Assembly: GCF_008121495.1 (NCBI RefSeq)
Contig: NZ_CP043051.1
Coordinates: forward strand, 1,467,501-1,531,500
Direction: 5' to 3'
From: Mediterraneibacter gnavus ATCC 29149
GTDB taxonomy: Bacteria > Bacillota > Clostridia > Lachnospirales > Lachnospiraceae
DNA: 64,000 nucleotides
The position numbers and the translations under genes are program-made. Of this stretch, positions 19,455 through 27,877 are shown one piece after another (position 1 is the stretch's first letter; each line of letters opens with the position of its first letter). The notes under the pieces were generated by a model. The model saw only the letters and a list, made by a program, of their open reading frames with translations. It did not search any database and was not told where the DNA came from.

Positions 19455-20320
19455 AGCTATAAATGAGCAAATTTGAAAAATTGCACAAAACTACACTGCG
19501 AATTTCATAAATGAATCAAAATCATTACTTTCCTTTGCGCATTGAAAAAGATAACGATACTTTTCCAGCTGAATGGTATCACAGATTTCGTGATATCCAG
19601 TTTCAAACGAACAGAACCTACCAGTACCCACTGCACACATTATATTATTACTCGGTTCGAATAAAATTTGCATAAGTTTAATTTTTTAAACTGGTTGTAT
19701 ATGAATGAGGAATGATGTATAGTATTTGCGAGAGACACCTTCTTTCGTAAATGTTGCAAATGTTTGTTTTGGCACTTTCATTATACAACACATGGAATCG
19801 AGGTGTCTTTCTTTTATGCAAAATCACGAACTTGCTCATTTATAGCTGGAATAAAAGATGGATATTAGAAAACTCTTATTTTTTTATGTTCAAGGAAGGA
19901 GTTCGATGAAAAAATTATTACCGCTATTACTTTTTGGATTTTTATCAATCATAATAGGAGCTTCGATATTGAGTAAAGAAAATAAAGAAACATCCCCAAA
20001 TAGAGACATATCACAAATGTCAAATGCTCATCTTTTATCAGATACAGGTACTTTGTTGGAATACCATCCTGATAAAAAAGAAACCATAGTACAAGTAGAT
20101 GATTCAGATAATCGATTTTTATACGATGAGGTTACTTTAATTCTCACAGGTCCTGCAGGTGAGTATAAAATTGATTCATCAATGGTTGGTGAGAAAATCA
20201 AATTTTCTTATTTTCATAGTACACCAACTGATAAGCCGACATTAGAAATTTATTTAATTGACAAATGGGAAAAATAAATTGTATACTTATAAATAAGCAA
20301 ATATCGAATTTTACACAAAA
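19455..20320. repeat. Three copies of a 36-base terminal repeat bounding two inserts
   Basis: Copy L (19455-19490) begins AGCTATAAATGAGCAA. Copy R (19812-19847) is its inverse complement with 29 of 36 matches by hand count. Copy T (20285-20320) is in the same direction as L with 27 of 36. L and R bound a 393-base segment that looks like a miniature or internally deleted transposon; R and T bound the small gene at 19906. Inside L-R are an 8-bp inverted repeat (AGACACCT at 19733, AGGTGTCT at 19801) and short frames on both strands without ribosome-binding sites. The family of the element is not identified. Confidence 0.6.
19906..20277 (+). CDS. Small exported or membrane-anchored protein, unknown
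   Basis: This 123-residue protein starts with a hydrophobic signal or anchor (MKKLLPLLLFGFLSIIIGAS) without a lipobox Cys. A polar, Thr/Asp-rich domain follows, with possible beta strands (EVTLILTGPAGEYKI, KIKFSYFHS). I do not recognise the family. GGAAGGAG precedes the ATG at 19906; an in-frame ATG 48 bases upstream lacks one. It sits between two inverted copies of the 36-base repeat and is visibly more AT-rich than its neighbours, which suggests acquisition by transfer. Confidence 0.6.
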   Translation: MKKLLPLLLFGFLSIIIGASILSKENKETSPNRDISQMSNAHLLSDTGTLLEYHPDKKETIVQVDDSDNRFLYDEVTLILTGPAGEYKIDSSMVGEKIKFSYFHSTPTDKPTLEIYLIDKWEK

Positions 20321-20337
20321 CTGACTTTAAGTTTATT

Positions 20338-20362
20338 CAGGGGCAGATTGCCCCTGTTTTTT
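20338..20362 (+). terminator. Rho-independent terminator
   Basis: CAGGGGCA-GAT-TGCCCCTG followed by six T. It ends the small exported gene and touches the stop codon of the convergent hydF. Confidence 0.85.
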
Positions 20363-21554
20363 AAAATAACTCCATACTTCTCTCCAAAATCCCTCGCATA
20401 TACGCAATGGCAATTCCATAATTCGTAATTGGAATGCCCTGCTCTCTGGCACAATCTAATCGATACTGCATTTCTTTTTCTGTCAGCGTGCATCCGCCGC
20501 AGTGGATGATCACCTGATAAGGGGACAGATCTGACGGAAAATCCGTTCCGCTTGTAAATGTAAACTGCAAATCTTTCTGTGTAAACTGTTTCAGCATCCG
20601 GGGCAGTTTGACAGTCCCGATATCTTCGCACTGCCGATGATGCGTGCAGCCTTCGCAGATCAGTACCCGGTCCTTGTCCTTCAGTGTGTCAAGTGTCTGT
20701 GCGCCTTTGGCAGCAAGTGCAAGATTTCCCTTATATCTGGCAAACAAGATGGAAAAAGAGGTCAGCGGTACCTCTTTTGGTACGATTTTGGCAACGGCAT
20801 CAAAGACCTGGCTGTCTGTGATGACAAGAGCAGGTGATTTTCCAAGGTTCTTAAGCGTTTCTGAAAGCTCACTGTCTCTCACTGCAATTGCGGTTGCTCC
20901 GTGATCGAGAATATCCCGGATGGTCTGCTGCTGAGGCAGGATAAGACGGCCTTTCGGAGCAGCTTTGTCAATGGGAATGACCAGTACGACAAAGTCTCCG
21001 GGATGGATGAGATCTCCCACGATTTTTCGTGTTTTTGGTGTCTGTCCGAGCTGTTTTGCAAGCAGCTCTTTCAGTTCGTGAATCTGTGTTCCCGCGGCAG
21101 CACTGACATACAGGACTTGCTCCGGGGAAATCTCATCCGGAAGAACAGGAGAAGCTGGAGCAAGATCCATTTTATTGACAGCGATCACGAAAGGAATCTG
21201 TTTTTTACGAATCTGCTGTAAAATCTGGATATCTTCTTCGGTTATGCCAAGCTGCCCGTCAATGACGAGCAGAGCGATATCTGTTGTATTTAAAATCTGC
21301 TGTGTTTTTTCGATACGCAGAGAACCAAGCTCCCCGGTGTCATCCAGTCCCGGGGTATCGATTAAAACAACAGGCCCCAGAGGAAGGAGCTCCATTGCTT
21401 TTTTGACCGGATCTGTGGTGGTTCCCTTAAAATCTGAAACAATGGATACCGGCTGTCCGGCGAGGGCATTGATCAGGCTGGATTTTCCGGCATTTCTTTT
21501 TCCGAAGATCCCGATGTGGATTCGTTCGGCAGAAGGTGTCTGATTGAATGTCAT
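20361..21554 (-). CDS. hydF: [FeFe]-hydrogenase H-cluster maturation GTPase HydF
   Basis: This 397-residue protein is HydF, the scaffold GTPase that receives the 2Fe precursor built by HydE and HydG and transfers it to apo-hydrogenase. The GTPase domain has the P-loop GKRNAGKSSL, DTPGLDD and the NKMD specificity motif. The C-terminal part has the iron-sulfur ligands CEGCTHH and, about 50 residues on, HCGGC. AGGAG precedes the ATG. It is last in the hydE-hydG-hydF operon, 16 bases after hydG. Confidence 0.95.
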   Translation of the reverse strand: MTFNQTPSAERIHIGIFGKRNAGKSSLINALAGQPVSIVSDFKGTTTDPVKKAMELLPLGPVVLIDTPGLDDTGELGSLRIEKTQQILNTTDIALLVIDGQLGITEEDIQILQQIRKKQIPFVIAVNKMDLAPASPVLPDEISPEQVLYVSAAAGTQIHELKELLAKQLGQTPKTRKIVGDLIHPGDFVVLVIPIDKAAPKGRLILPQQQTIRDILDHGATAIAVRDSELSETLKNLGKSPALVITDSQVFDAVAKIVPKEVPLTSFSILFARYKGNLALAAKGAQTLDTLKDKDRVLICEGCTHHRQCEDIGTVKLPRMLKQFTQKDLQFTFTSGTDFPSDLSPYQVIIHCGGCTLTEKEMQYRLDCAREQGIPITNYGIAIAYMRGILERSMELF

Positions 21555-21570
21555 AAAACTGCTCCTTTCT

Positions 21571-22992
21571 CTAGAAACGGAAATCCCGGCGGTTATTCTG
21601 TTCGATCAGACGCAGATTTTCCAGTACGACCGCTCTTGCTTTTTCATTTGGTACATTTAACACTTCTTTGTCGATCAGGCGGTCTCCAATGGCTTTTGTC
21701 TCCGGGGAAGCATAGTCCATCAGGTATTCCTTGAGTGTCATAAGTGCATTTGGATGGCAGCAGTTCTGGATCTGTCCGCTTTTACAAAGAGACATAAAAC
21801 GGTCTCCGGTGCGGCCTTCCCGGTAGCAGGCGGTACAGAAGCTTGGAATGTAGTCCATCTCCATCAGCCAGCGTACGACTTCATCCAGTGTGCGGGTGTC
21901 ACTGACGTCAAACTGTTCTGATTTTGCGTCATCCGGCTCCGGCTCACAGTAACCGCCAACGCTGGTACGGGAGCCGCCGCTGATCTGGGAAACGCCCAGA
22001 TGCAGGACACGTTCTCTGCATTTCTGGCTCTCCCTCGTGGAGATGATCATGCCGGTATAGGGAACGGCGATCCGGATACAGGCTACGATCTTCGCAAAGG
22101 TATCATCGTCAATACCGTTGTCAAACTCATCTGCATTGATATCGTCCGCATGCCGGAGTCTCGGTACGCTGATCGTGTGCGGTCCGACGCCGAATGCAGC
22201 TTCCAGATGTTCTGCGTGCATGAGAAGACCTGCAAATTCATAGCGGTATTTGTCCAGTCCAAATAAAACGCCGATCCCTACATCATCAATGCCGCCTTCC
22301 ATGGCACGGTCCATAGCCTCGGTGTGATAGTTGTAGTCGTGTTTTGGTCCTGTTGGATGAAGTGCAAGGTAACTTTCCTTGTGGTAGGTTTCCTGAAAGA
22401 GGATGTACGTTCCGATTCCGGCTTCTTTGAGCAGACGGTAGTTGTCCACGGTAGTGGCGGCAATATTTATGTTTACCCGTCTGATGGCGCCGTTTTTATG
22501 TTTGATGCTGTAAATCGTTTTGATACTCTCCAGATAGTAGTCTATCGTGTTGCGCACGGGATCTTCCCCGGCCTCCAGTGCAAGCCGTTTATGTCCCATA
22601 TCCTGCAGTGCGATGACTTCTTTCCGGATCTCTTCCTGAGTCAGTTGTTTTCTGGCGATATGTTTATTTTTCAGGTGATACGGGCAATAGGTACAGCCGT
22701 TCACACAGTAGTTGGAAAGGTAGAGAGGCGCAAACATGACGATCCGGTTTCCGTAGAAATCCTTTTTGATCTGTTCCGCCAGCCGGTAGATTTCCTGATT
22801 CTTCTCTTCGATCGGACAGGCGAGAAGAACGGATGCTTCCCGGTGGGAAAGTCCTTTTCTTAAACGGGCTTTTTCAAGAATGGAGTCAATGAGGGCTTCG
22901 TTGGTCTTGTTCTCATCGGCGTAGGCAAGGGTTTCCAGAATTTCTTCGTGGCTGATAAAATCATCAGCATGTTTTGAGTGTACATCATACAT
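21571..22992 (-). CDS. hydG: [FeFe]-hydrogenase maturase HydG, radical SAM tyrosine lyase
   Basis: This protein (473 residues) cleaves tyrosine to give the CO and cyanide ligands of the H-cluster. The radical SAM cluster motif is CVNGCTYC (CX3CX2C), and the C-terminal auxiliary cluster lies in CTACYREGRTGDRF with a later CKSGQIQNCC. The start at 22992 is set by GGAGGG 8 bases upstream; an upstream TTG frame would begin inside that ribosome-binding site. It lies 46 bases after hydE. Confidence 0.96.
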   Translation of the reverse strand: MYDVHSKHADDFISHEEILETLAYADENKTNEALIDSILEKARLRKGLSHREASVLLACPIEEKNQEIYRLAEQIKKDFYGNRIVMFAPLYLSNYCVNGCTYCPYHLKNKHIARKQLTQEEIRKEVIALQDMGHKRLALEAGEDPVRNTIDYYLESIKTIYSIKHKNGAIRRVNINIAATTVDNYRLLKEAGIGTYILFQETYHKESYLALHPTGPKHDYNYHTEAMDRAMEGGIDDVGIGVLFGLDKYRYEFAGLLMHAEHLEAAFGVGPHTISVPRLRHADDINADEFDNGIDDDTFAKIVACIRIAVPYTGMIISTRESQKCRERVLHLGVSQISGGSRTSVGGYCEPEPDDAKSEQFDVSDTRTLDEVVRWLMEMDYIPSFCTACYREGRTGDRFMSLCKSGQIQNCCHPNALMTLKEYLMDYASPETKAIGDRLIDKEVLNVPNEKARAVVLENLRLIEQNNRRDFRF

Positions 22993-23038
22993 AAGTAATC
23001 CCTCCAATTTGTAAAATAAAAAGCAAAAAACAAAGTTG

Positions 23039-24100
23039 TTACGGGGTGATATTCAGAGAATCTCCCCGGGCGGTCACCACCTGATAGCCGATGGACTGCA
23101 TGTGTTGTTCCAATTCCCTTCGGCATTCGGCAGCTTCTGCATCCGTGCTGATCTTGTTGTCATACAGCAGATAGTCTCCCCGCACACGTTTCGGGGACAG
23201 GTTTGGCATGACCACATTGGCACCGGATAAAATGCCAAGCTCCCGTCCGTTTTCGGCAATGGTTCCAAGTGCTGTGGTTGCCGGAAGCAGCACGCCTGGA
23301 AGCATCAGACGGATGAGTCCCAAAAGGAATAAAGTCAGCTCCAGTGTTCCTGCTTTCTGCCCGGCAAACGGGGTGTCATGGTGTGGAATAAATGGGCCGA
23401 TCCCGACCATCTGAGGATTCAGCTCTTTGAGAAACAACAGATCTTCTGCCAGATGTTCGCTCGTCTGCCAGGGAGATCCTACCATAAATCCGGTTCCCAC
23501 CTGATATCCGATTTCTTTTAAATCCCAGAGGCATTGCTGTCTGTGGGCAGCAGAAAGCTGTGCCGGATGCAGCTTCTGATAGTGCTCGGTGTTGTAAGTT
23601 TCATGGCGCAGAAGAAAACGGTTGGCTCCGGCATCAAAAAGCTGCTGGTACTCTTCCTTTGTGGCCTCTCCAGTGGAAAGGGTGATCGCGCAGTCCGGGT
23701 AAGTGGTCCGGATTGTATGCACCACATCAGATAACCGGGCGGTTGTATAATAGGGGTCTTCACCGCCCTGCAGGACGAAAGTCCGAAATCCGAGCTCATA
23801 TCCGGTTTCACAGCAGGAGAGGATCTCTTCTTTTGTCAGCCGGTAGCGGTGTACGTGTGTGTTCCCGCTTCGAATCCCGCAGTAATAGCAGTTATTTCTG
23901 CAGTAGTTTGTAAATTCAATGAGTCCCCGGATATAGACATCATGTCCGTAGAATTGAATCCGCGCGCGTCGTGATTTTTCAAACAGATATGCGGCAAGCC
24001 GGGGGGTGTACCCATCAAGCAGCTGCTGCCATTCGGAAGCATAAAGAGTATGCTCCGCTTCCAGTTTGTCAATGAAGGTATAAAGACATGGATCCATCAT
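23039..24100 (-). CDS. hydE: [FeFe]-hydrogenase maturase HydE, radical SAM enzyme
   Basis: This 353-residue radical SAM enzyme has the CRNNCYYC cluster motif and the HydE segments VLQGGEDP and GFMVGSPWQT. It contributes to the dithiolate bridge of the H-cluster together with HydG and HydF. AGGAG lies before the Met-Met start. A TATAAT at 24144-24139 gives its promoter, whose -35 region runs into the 30-bp palindrome described separately. No hydrogenase structural gene is in the window. Confidence 0.95.
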   Translation of the reverse strand: MMDPCLYTFIDKLEAEHTLYASEWQQLLDGYTPRLAAYLFEKSRRARIQFYGHDVYIRGLIEFTNYCRNNCYYCGIRSGNTHVHRYRLTKEEILSCCETGYELGFRTFVLQGGEDPYYTTARLSDVVHTIRTTYPDCAITLSTGEATKEEYQQLFDAGANRFLLRHETYNTEHYQKLHPAQLSAAHRQQCLWDLKEIGYQVGTGFMVGSPWQTSEHLAEDLLFLKELNPQMVGIGPFIPHHDTPFAGQKAGTLELTLFLLGLIRLMLPGVLLPATTALGTIAENGRELGILSGANVVMPNLSPKRVRGDYLLYDNKISTDAEAAECRRELEQHMQSIGYQVVTARGDSLNITP

Positions 24101-24138
24101 TTCTGGCTCCTTTCTGTAAAAAATTTCTGTATTTTTTC

Positions 24139-24162
24139 ATTATAGCACAATTTTAAAGTTAC
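24139..24162 (-). promoter_or_regulatory. Promoter of hydEGF
   Basis: On the minus strand, TATAAT (24144-24139) has only a weak -35 (TGAACA with an 18-base spacer) that lies in the outer arm of the 30-bp palindrome. Confidence 0.5.
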
Positions 24163-24254
24163 TGTTCACACCGGATGTTAAATATAGGTTCTGAACCGTC
24201 ATGCTTGCATGTAAGGGAAAGAATCTATATTTAACATCCGGTGTGAACAGTAAC
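24158..24254. repeat. 30-bp perfect inverted repeat between hydE and the acylphosphatase gene
   Basis: 24158-24187 and 24225-24254 are exact reverse complements with a 37-base loop. The outer end reads GTTACTGTTCACACCGGATG. It lies between divergent genes, overlaps the hydE -35 region and lies about 100 bases upstream of the acylphosphatase gene. It has no T run, so it is not an ordinary terminator. It could be a palindromic mobile element or a regulatory cruciform. Confidence 0.85.
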
Positions 24255-24353
24255 ATTTTGAAAATACAGGGTTATTGTTTAGCAGAGGAAATATTGACAG
24301 AGAACAGGCGGTGTGATAAGTTGGACACAGAAATATCAGAAAGTGGTGATAGA

Positions 24354-24623
24354 ATGTCTGAGGTAAGAAAACATTTTGTTTTTCATGGAAAGGTGCAGGG
24401 CGTAGGATTCCGCTACACTGCAAAATATCTTGCGTTGTCACTGGGACTTACCGGATGGGCGAGAAATGAGTGGGACGGCACTGTGACAATGGAAGTACAG
24501 GGACGGGAAACGCTGATCAACAAGCTTCTGGTGGGACTGAATCAGAATCAGTTTATCTCCATCGAGTGGATCGATACAAGAGAGATTCCACTGGAGGAAG
24601 AGAAGGCATTTTCTGTGAAATGA
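24354..24623 (+). CDS. acyP: Acylphosphatase
   Basis: This 89-residue protein has the acylphosphatase signature KVQGVGFRYTAKYLA (phosphate loop and catalytic Arg) and the second motif GWARNEWDGTVTMEVQG with the catalytic Asn. It hydrolyses acyl phosphates such as carbamoyl phosphate in the cytosol. The start at 24354 matches the usual family length; the frame extends upstream to 24201 but that part crosses the palindrome and is not conserved-looking. A possible TTGACA lies near 24293. Confidence 0.9.
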   Translation: MSEVRKHFVFHGKVQGVGFRYTAKYLALSLGLTGWARNEWDGTVTMEVQGRETLINKLLVGLNQNQFISIEWIDTREIPLEEEKAFSVK

Positions 24624-24666
24624 AGGAAAGAAGAACTTGGTTTATAGAATGAACAGGAGGAGCATC

Positions 24667-25458
24667 ATGAAATTAGGATTTATCGGAACAGGAAATATGG
24701 CAGGAGCCATCATGGGTGGTATTATCAGAAACGGAGTGCTGAAGCCGGAAGAAATCATCGGTTCGGATATTTTGGAAGCAGGGAGGGAAAAGGTACATTC
24801 TCTTTATGGAATCTGTGTGACAGATGACAACAGGGAGGCGGCAAAGGCAGAGATCGTGGTTCTTTCTGTAAAACCTCAGTATTATGAACAGACGATCGCA
24901 CAGATCAGAGATGAGATCACGGATGAGCAGGTAATTGTCACCCTTGCTCCGGGAAAAACTCTGGAATGGCTGCAGGGGCAGTTTGGAAAAGATGTCAAGA
25001 TCGTGCGCACCATGCCGAATACACCGGCAATGGTCGGTGCAGGGATGACGGCAGCGTGTGCAAATGCTCTGGTTACAAAAGAAGAGTTGGAAAAAGTGCT
25101 GACAATCCTGCGCTCTTTCGGAGAGGTAGAAGTCGTATCAGAGCATCTGATCGATGCAGTTGTGTCTGCAAGCGGAAGTTCTCCGGCATATGTATTTATG
25201 ATGATCGAAGCAATGGCAGATGCGGCAGTGGCAGATGGAATGCCAAGACCTCAGGCGTATAAGTTTGCCGCTCAGGCCGTGATGGGAAGCGCCAAGATGA
25301 TCCTGGAGACCGGAAAACATCCGGGTGAACTCAAAGACATGGTATGTTCTCCTGCGGGAACAACGATCGAAGCAGTGCAGGTACTGGAAGAGCGCGGTTT
25401 TCGAAGTGCTATTATCGAGGCAATGCGTGTGTGTGCGGAAAAATCCAGAAATATGTAG
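24667..25458 (+). CDS. proC: Pyrroline-5-carboxylate reductase
   Basis: This 263-residue enzyme catalyses the last step of proline synthesis, reducing pyrroline-5-carboxylate with NAD(P)H. The N-terminal Rossmann motif is KLGFIGTGNMAGAI, and the C-terminal dimer domain carries the ProC signature around SGSSPAYVFMMIEAMADAAV and MVCSPAGTTIEAV. AGGAGG lies 6 bases before the ATG at 24667. It follows acyP by 43 bases and may be co-transcribed. Confidence 0.95.
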   Translation: MKLGFIGTGNMAGAIMGGIIRNGVLKPEEIIGSDILEAGREKVHSLYGICVTDDNREAAKAEIVVLSVKPQYYEQTIAQIRDEITDEQVIVTLAPGKTLEWLQGQFGKDVKIVRTMPNTPAMVGAGMTAACANALVTKEELEKVLTILRSFGEVEVVSEHLIDAVVSASGSSPAYVFMMIEAMADAAVADGMPRPQAYKFAAQAVMGSAKMILETGKHPGELKDMVCSPAGTTIEAVQVLEERGFRSAIIEAMRVCAEKSRNM

Positions 25459-25490
25459 AGTAAAGTGACAGGCATGAGGGGGAAACGGCG

Positions 25491-26183
25491 ATGGAGATTC
25501 ATGGAATTCAGAAAATGACACTGTTAGATTATCCGGAAAAAGTGGCGTGTACGATTTTTACGGCGAGATGTAATTTCCGCTGTCCGTTCTGTCATAATGC
25601 TTCTCTGGTGACACATGTAGATGCGGCGGCAGCAATTTCCGAGGAGGAAGTGTTTTCATTCCTTGCGAAACGGCAGGGGATTCTGGATGGTGTGTGCATT
25701 ACCGGAGGCGAGCCTCTGCTTCAGCCGGATATCGAAGAGTTTATCCGGAAAGTGAAAGAGCTCGGTTATCAGGTCAAGCTGGATACCAACGGCAGCAATG
25801 TATTGCGTCTGAGACGGCTGGTGGAACAGGGGCTTGTGGACTATGTAGCAATGGATATCAAAAATGCTCCGGATAAGTATGGTATGACTATTGGAATTGA
25901 AGAATATGATATGTCCAATATTTTTCAGAGTGTGGATTTTCTGATGTCTGGGGATGTTCCCTATGAATTTCGCACCACGGTTGTGCGGCAGTTCCATAAA
26001 AGGGAAGATTTTGCTGCTATCGGGCGATGGATCAAGGGGGCAAAACAATATTATCTGCAGAGCTTTGTAGATTCCGGAGATTTGATCTGCCCCGGAATGA
26101 AGGGGTATACAAAAGAGATTATGGAACAGGCGCTGGAAATTGTGAAGAGGAACATTCCAAATGCGAAGTTAAGGGGTGTGTAG
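25491..26183 (+). CDS. nrdG: Anaerobic ribonucleotide reductase activating protein, NrdG-like
   Basis: This 230-residue radical SAM protein has CNFRCPFC (CX3CX2C) and the GGEPLLQ motif of activating enzymes, of the TIGR02495 group. Members generate the glycyl radical of class III ribonucleotide reductase. The likely target NrdD lies 8.5 kb downstream in its own transcript, so the pair is unlinked but on the same strand. The start lies 33 bases after proC. A terminator follows. Confidence 0.85.
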   Translation: MEIHGIQKMTLLDYPEKVACTIFTARCNFRCPFCHNASLVTHVDAAAAISEEEVFSFLAKRQGILDGVCITGGEPLLQPDIEEFIRKVKELGYQVKLDTNGSNVLRLRRLVEQGLVDYVAMDIKNAPDKYGMTIGIEEYDMSNIFQSVDFLMSGDVPYEFRTTVVRQFHKREDFAAIGRWIKGAKQYYLQSFVDSGDLICPGMKGYTKEIMEQALEIVKRNIPNAKLRGV

Positions 26184-26250
26184 GTTACAAGTTATTTCAA
26201 CAACAATTGTTAGAAAAGCCTGAAAATTCAAGAAAATAGACGGTTTCATG

Positions 26251-26298
26251 CAGGGAGGATGTGACTCAAAACGGGTCATACCCTCCCTGTATTTTATT
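26251..26298 (+). terminator. Rho-independent terminator
   Basis: CAGGGAGG pairs with CCTCCCTG, extended inward by GTGAC and GGTCA, followed by TATTTTATT. It ends the acyP-proC-nrdG transcript. Confidence 0.8.
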
Positions 26299-26415
26299 GT
26301 TCATGTATAAAAGAGCAAAATCATGTAATAATCAGCCACTGTTTCTTAGTATAATTTCCTCAAAAAGTGTTACGTTTCTATTTTTTTTATTATTTTAGAA
26401 AATTCCATATTTTTC

Positions 26416-26421
26416 TATAAT
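26416..26421 (+). promoter_or_regulatory. -10 box of the sugar import operon
   Basis: TATAAT lies 45 bases before the binding-protein gene in a very AT-rich leader. No good -35 box is present, which fits activation by the operon's own YesN regulator. The rest of 26299-26465 shows no gene. Confidence 0.5.
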
Positions 26422-26465
26422 ACAGATATCAAAAACAGAGACGAATAAAAAGGGAGGAAACGATA

Positions 26466-27812
26466 ATGAAGAAAAAGAGAATGCTGGCACTTCTTTTGAC
26501 AGTAGCAATGGCAGGAACGATGCTTGCAGGATGCGGCAGATCCGATGGCAAGGAAGATGAAAAAGGAAAAAATCAGGCAAAGAGTGAAGGGAAAGTGTAC
26601 TATCTGAACTTCAAGCCGGAGCAGGCAGATGACTGGGTAAAACTTGCAGAGACTTACACAGATGAGACTGGTGTTCAGGTGGATGTGCAGACAGCTGCTT
26701 CCGGGACGTATGAATCCCAGCTGAAATCTGAGATGGCAAAAGAAGAGGCGCCGACCCTGTTTCAGGTCAATGGTCCTGTCGGTCTGGCATCCTGGAAAGA
26801 TTACTGTTATGACCTGTCAGACAGTCAGATTTACAAGGATATTTCCAGTGACGATTATGTGTTAAAAGAAGGAGATGAAGTCAAAGGAATTGCGTATGTA
26901 GTAGAAACATACGGAATTATTTATAACAAAGCGATCCTGAATCAATACTTTGAACTTTCAGATGCTGCTGTAAAATCAGTGGATGAGATCAATAATTTTG
27001 AAACGCTGAAAAAAGTTGCGGACGGAATCCAGAAACACAAAGATGAATTGGGGGTGGAAGGTGCATTTACATCCGCAGGTATGGATTCTTCTTCTGACTG
27101 GAGATTTAAGACACATCTGGCAAATCTTCCAATCTATTATGAATATAAAGATGAGGGCATTACATCCACAGATGCGATTAAAGGAACCTATCTGGAAAAC
27201 TATAAGAACATATGGGATTTATATATTACAGATTCTACCTGTGAACCGTCTATGATCTCCTCTAAGACGGCAGAGGACGCAAGCTCCGAATTTGCACTTG
27301 GAGAGGCTGTATTTTATCAGAATGGAACCTGGGCATACAACGACATCAAGGATATGGAAGTTGCCGATGAGGACATGGGAATGCTTCCGATTTACATCGG
27401 TGCCAAAGGAGAAGAAGAGCAGGGACTTTGCACGGGATCTGAGAACTACTGGTGTGTGAATAAAAATGCTTCAGAAGAAGACATTCAGGCAACTCTGGAT
27501 TTCCTGCAGTGGGTTGTGGAAAGTGATGAGGGACGCGATATGCTTGCAAATACGATGGGATTTGTGACACCGTTCACCACATTTGAAGACTATCTGCCGT
27601 CAAATCCTCTGGTGCAGGCAAATGAGGAATATAACAAGGCGGGCAAGACACCTGTAAGCTGGAACTTTACGACAATGCCTTCTGAAAACTGGAAAAACAA
27701 TGTAGGCTCTGCACTTCTTGAATATGCACAGGGAACTGGAAAATGGGATGCAGTGGAAACTGCATTTGTAGATGGATGGGCAACTGAGTATCAGGCAGCG
27801 CATGCGGAATAA
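26466..27812 (+). CDS. Sugar ABC transporter substrate-binding lipoprotein
   Basis: This 448-residue family 1 extracellular binding protein has a lipoprotein signal peptide with lipobox LAGC (Cys about residue 22). It captures an oligosaccharide or sugar outside the cell and delivers it to the two permeases encoded next. AGGGAGGAAACGATA precedes the ATG. A GC-rich hairpin after the gene probably lowers read-through, so the binding protein is made in excess over the permeases. The ligand cannot be read from the sequence. Confidence 0.9.
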   Translation: MKKKRMLALLLTVAMAGTMLAGCGRSDGKEDEKGKNQAKSEGKVYYLNFKPEQADDWVKLAETYTDETGVQVDVQTAASGTYESQLKSEMAKEEAPTLFQVNGPVGLASWKDYCYDLSDSQIYKDISSDDYVLKEGDEVKGIAYVVETYGIIYNKAILNQYFELSDAAVKSVDEINNFETLKKVADGIQKHKDELGVEGAFTSAGMDSSSDWRFKTHLANLPIYYEYKDEGITSTDAIKGTYLENYKNIWDLYITDSTCEPSMISSKTAEDASSEFALGEAVFYQNGTWAYNDIKDMEVADEDMGMLPIYIGAKGEEEQGLCTGSENYWCVNKNASEEDIQATLDFLQWVVESDEGRDMLANTMGFVTPFTTFEDYLPSNPLVQANEEYNKAGKTPVSWNFTTMPSENWKNNVGSALLEYAQGTGKWDAVETAFVDGWATEYQAAHAE

Positions 27813-27826
27813 AAACATAGATTTGA

Positions 27827-27852
27827 GGCGGACGGCAAACCGTCCGCCTTTT
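27827..27852 (+). terminator. Partial terminator inside the sugar import operon
   Basis: GGCGGACGG-CAAA-CCGTCCGCC is a perfect 9-bp GC-rich stem followed by TTTTCC, between the binding-protein and permease genes. Such hairpins often stabilise the upstream mRNA and reduce downstream expression. Confidence 0.78.
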
Positions 27853-27877
27853 CCATCAAGAGGAAGGAGAGAGGGAC

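Noticed and set aside
19491-19675. Two short frames (60 codons minus, 54 codons plus from 19511) inside the repeat-bounded element
   Set aside because: Neither has a ribosome-binding site or a recognised domain; treated as part of the transposon remnant.
24201-24353. N-terminal extension of the acylphosphatase to 24201
   Set aside because: It would translate the palindrome arm, and the protein would be 51 residues longer than the family.
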